64,000 nucleotides of DNA, taken from contig NZ_CP065915.1 of NCBI RefSeq assembly GCF_016134045.1, positions 2,980,501 to 3,044,500 on the forward strand. Reading direction: 5' to 3'. This document shows, piece by piece, positions 61,153 to 64,000 of the stretch. The first letter of the stretch is position 1; each line of letters begins with the position of its first letter. Position numbers and translations under genes: made by a program. Under the pieces are notes generated by a model. The model worked only from the letters and a program-made list of their open reading frames with translations. It was not told the DNA's origin and ran no database searches. The stretch comes from Pelagovum pacificum (GTDB lineage: Bacteria > Pseudomonadota > Alphaproteobacteria > Rhodobacterales > Rhodobacteraceae).

Positions 61153-61600
61153 ATCGGGCCGGGCAACCGCTCCTCCGTCAGAAGGACGTTCGCCTCGACA
61201 TTGCCAACACCGGGCAGCGTCATGATCCGCCGGCGCAGCACGCGCTCGAAATCGGCGAGGTCGCGAGCGATCACGCGCAGCCGGTAGTCGTATAGCCCGA
61301 GCATGTGTTCCACCCGCTGGACCTCGGGAATGGCCGTCACCGCACGTTCGAAATCCTCGAGGCTGACGCGCGCCCGTGTCGACAGCTTCACGCCGAGGAA
61401 CACGGTCACGCCGAAGCCCAGCTTCTCCGGATCCAGCCGCAGCATCTGTCCCGCGATCACGCCCGCATCCTCCAGCCGCCGGATGCGGCGCCACGCGGCA
61501 GGCTGGGACAGGCCGACGCGCCGGCCAAGGGCGCTCGCGCTTTGTCGGGCGTCCTGTTTGAGCAGGCGCAGCAGCTTCCGGTCGAGGTCGTCGAGTTCGA

Positions 61601-61604
<4 letters not shown>
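61149..61604 (-). CDS. Lrp/AsnC-family regulator 1
   Basis: This 151-residue protein has an N-terminal winged helix-turn-helix (LDRKLLRLLKQDARQS, then LSQPAAWRRIRRLE) and a C-terminal RAM domain that binds an amino acid. It overlaps the second Lrp gene by 4 bases, and both are divergent from ilvC. The two may control branched-chain amino acid genes. Confidence 0.93.
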
Positions 61605-63218
<1,614 letters not shown>

Positions 63219-63241
63219 TCGGACCCGACGGGGTGCGATGG

Positions 63242-63272
63242 AAGGGGCGTCCGGCAGCGGGCGCCCCTTTTT
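63242..63272 (+). terminator. Rho-independent terminator of ilvC
   Basis: AAGGGGCGTCC and GGGCGCCCCTT pair with one G-T pair around a 6-base loop, and a run of T follows. It sits 23 bases after the ilvC stop. Confidence 0.9.
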
Positions 63273-63350
63273 GCGTCGCGCTGCAACCCGGCCTCCCCGC
63301 CCGCGTTCGATCCATGCTATCCCCGTCGCGTTCAAGGAGGAGACCCGCAT

Positions 63351-63815
63351 ATGGACTACGAGACGAAGAGCCTGCCCGCCCAGACCTATCTCTACGTGTC
63401 GCGGGAGTGTGCCTTCGACGGCGCTTCCATCGCGTCGGCGATGGACAGTGCGATGGAGGAACTCATCAACGGCCTGATCTCGGACGGGATCGCCCCGGCC
63501 TCTCCCCCGATCACGGTCTACCACGAGATGGGCGGCGACAAGCTTCGCTTTCAGGCCGGCATCTTCGTGCAGGGAGAGGATGCAGCGAAGGCGACAGCTC
63601 CGCTGAAGATCGGTGAACTGCCCGAGGGCGAGGCCGCGACGGCCACGCATGTCGGCTCATACGCCGACCTGAACGGCAGCCACAAGGCGCTCTGGGCCGC
63701 GATGGAGCAGGACGGCCACACGCTCGGCTGGCCGGTGTGGGAGCATTACATCGACGACCCGCGCGAGACGGAAGAGGCCTCCCGACGGACGACCCTCTGG
63801 CGGATGATCGGCTGA
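63351..63815 (+). CDS. GyrI-like small-molecule-binding protein
   Basis: The 154 residues match the GyrI-like/AraC effector-binding fold: [18 protein letters not shown] at the front, [12 protein letters not shown] near 98 and [11 protein letters not shown] near the end. There is no DNA-binding domain. It is behind GGAGGAG. It might sense toxins or stress molecules. The next gene starts 5 bases after its stop. Confidence 0.88.
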   Translation: MDYETKSLPAQTYLYVSRECAFDGASIASAMDSAMEELINGLISDGIAPASPPITVYHEMGGDKLRFQAGIFVQGEDAAKATAPLKIGELPEGEAATATHVGSYADLNGSHKALWAAMEQDGHTLGWPVWEHYIDDPRETEEASRRTTLWRMIG

Positions 63816-63820
63816 AGCCT

Positions 63821-64000
63821 GTGCGGATCGTCGTGCTGACCGGTGCGGGCGTCTCTGCCGAAAGCGGCCTTGGCACATTCCGCGACCGCGATGGCCTCTG
63901 GAGTCGCTACGCGATCGAGGACGTGGCAACGCCGGACGCCTATGCCCGCGATCCCGCCCTTGTGCATGACTTCTACAACATGCGCCGCCGCGAAGCCGCG
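63821..64000 (+). CDS. cobB: NAD-dependent deacylase (Sir2/CobB family), truncated by the window edge
   Basis: A GTG at 63821, five bases after the previous stop, opens a frame of 60 codons up to the right edge. It shows the NAD-binding start [19 protein letters not shown], then GLWSRY and a [13 protein letters not shown] region, all typical of Sir2/CobB deacylases. Only the front third is visible, so class and full length cannot be told. Confidence 0.9.
   Translation, partial: MRIVVLTGAGVSAESGLGTFRDRDGLWSRYAIEDVATPDAYARDPALVHDFYNMRRREAA

Overview
The window looks like an alphaproteobacterial chromosome, most likely from the Rhodobacteraceae (Roseobacter group). It is GC-rich, has an aa3-type cytochrome oxidase subunit I of Rhodobacter type, a Hint-domain protein of a kind common in roseobacters, and the alphaproteobacterial order dac / tmk / holB / tatD / MBL hydrolase. 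Both edges cut a gene: a small Com-like zinc-finger gene on the left and a Sir2 deacylase gene on the right. Neither partial gene is an ordinary complete ORF.

Region 1 (about 1 to 13,335) is a probable genomic island. It holds an unrecognised 727-residue protein, a DUF2924 / large serine recombinase / helix-turn-helix triad, and a five-gene type I restriction-modification operon. The operon order is hsdM fused to an N-terminal helix-turn-helix, hsdS, an unrecognised 539-residue coiled-coil protein, hsdR, and a short YgjP-type metalloprotease. Every junction in the operon overlaps. Its promoter places the start of transcription on the hsdM start codon, which suggests a leaderless, self-regulated operon. 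The island ends against the 3' end of a tRNA-Ser gene.

Region 2 (13.5 to 20.2 kb) is core genome: a SPOR lipoprotein, a D-Ala-D-Ala carboxypeptidase, thymidylate kinase, DNA polymerase III delta', a TatD nuclease, an MBL hydrolase and an AEC transporter. Region 3 (20.4 to 26.2 kb, minus strand) is a polyamine-type ABC importer operon. It has a DUF1330 gene inside it, and both permeases carry unusual extra domains.

Region 4 (26.5 to 35.5 kb) is a signalling island. It has three related membrane histidine kinases, one stand-alone receiver, a receiver fused to a degenerate GGDEF-like domain, an HPt protein, and a cysteine-free periplasmic protein of molybdopterin-oxidoreductase type made together with the third kinase. 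Together they could form one multi-step phosphorelay. Region 5 (36.2 to 40.5 kb, minus strand) is a four-gene cell-surface glycan operon. Region 6 (40.7 to 45.3 kb) is a catabolic cluster with a flavin monooxygenase, RidA, DUF1028, a LysR regulator and an ArgE-type deacylase.

Region 7 (45.3 to 64 kb) is mixed core genome. It includes an FkbM methyltransferase, tRNA-Leu(GAG), a membrane-anchored LytTR regulator, lipB, and ctaD behind a perfect FNR box. It continues with a Kdo-transferase-like capsule gene, yqeY, carA, a glycosyltransferase with an MshEN-like N-terminus, a GntR regulator, a HAD nucleotidase, a UbiH-type hydroxylase, the Hint protein, two Lrp/AsnC genes divergent from ilvC, a GyrI-like protein and the cobB start.

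All calls come from reading the sequence and recalling protein families. No database search was run.
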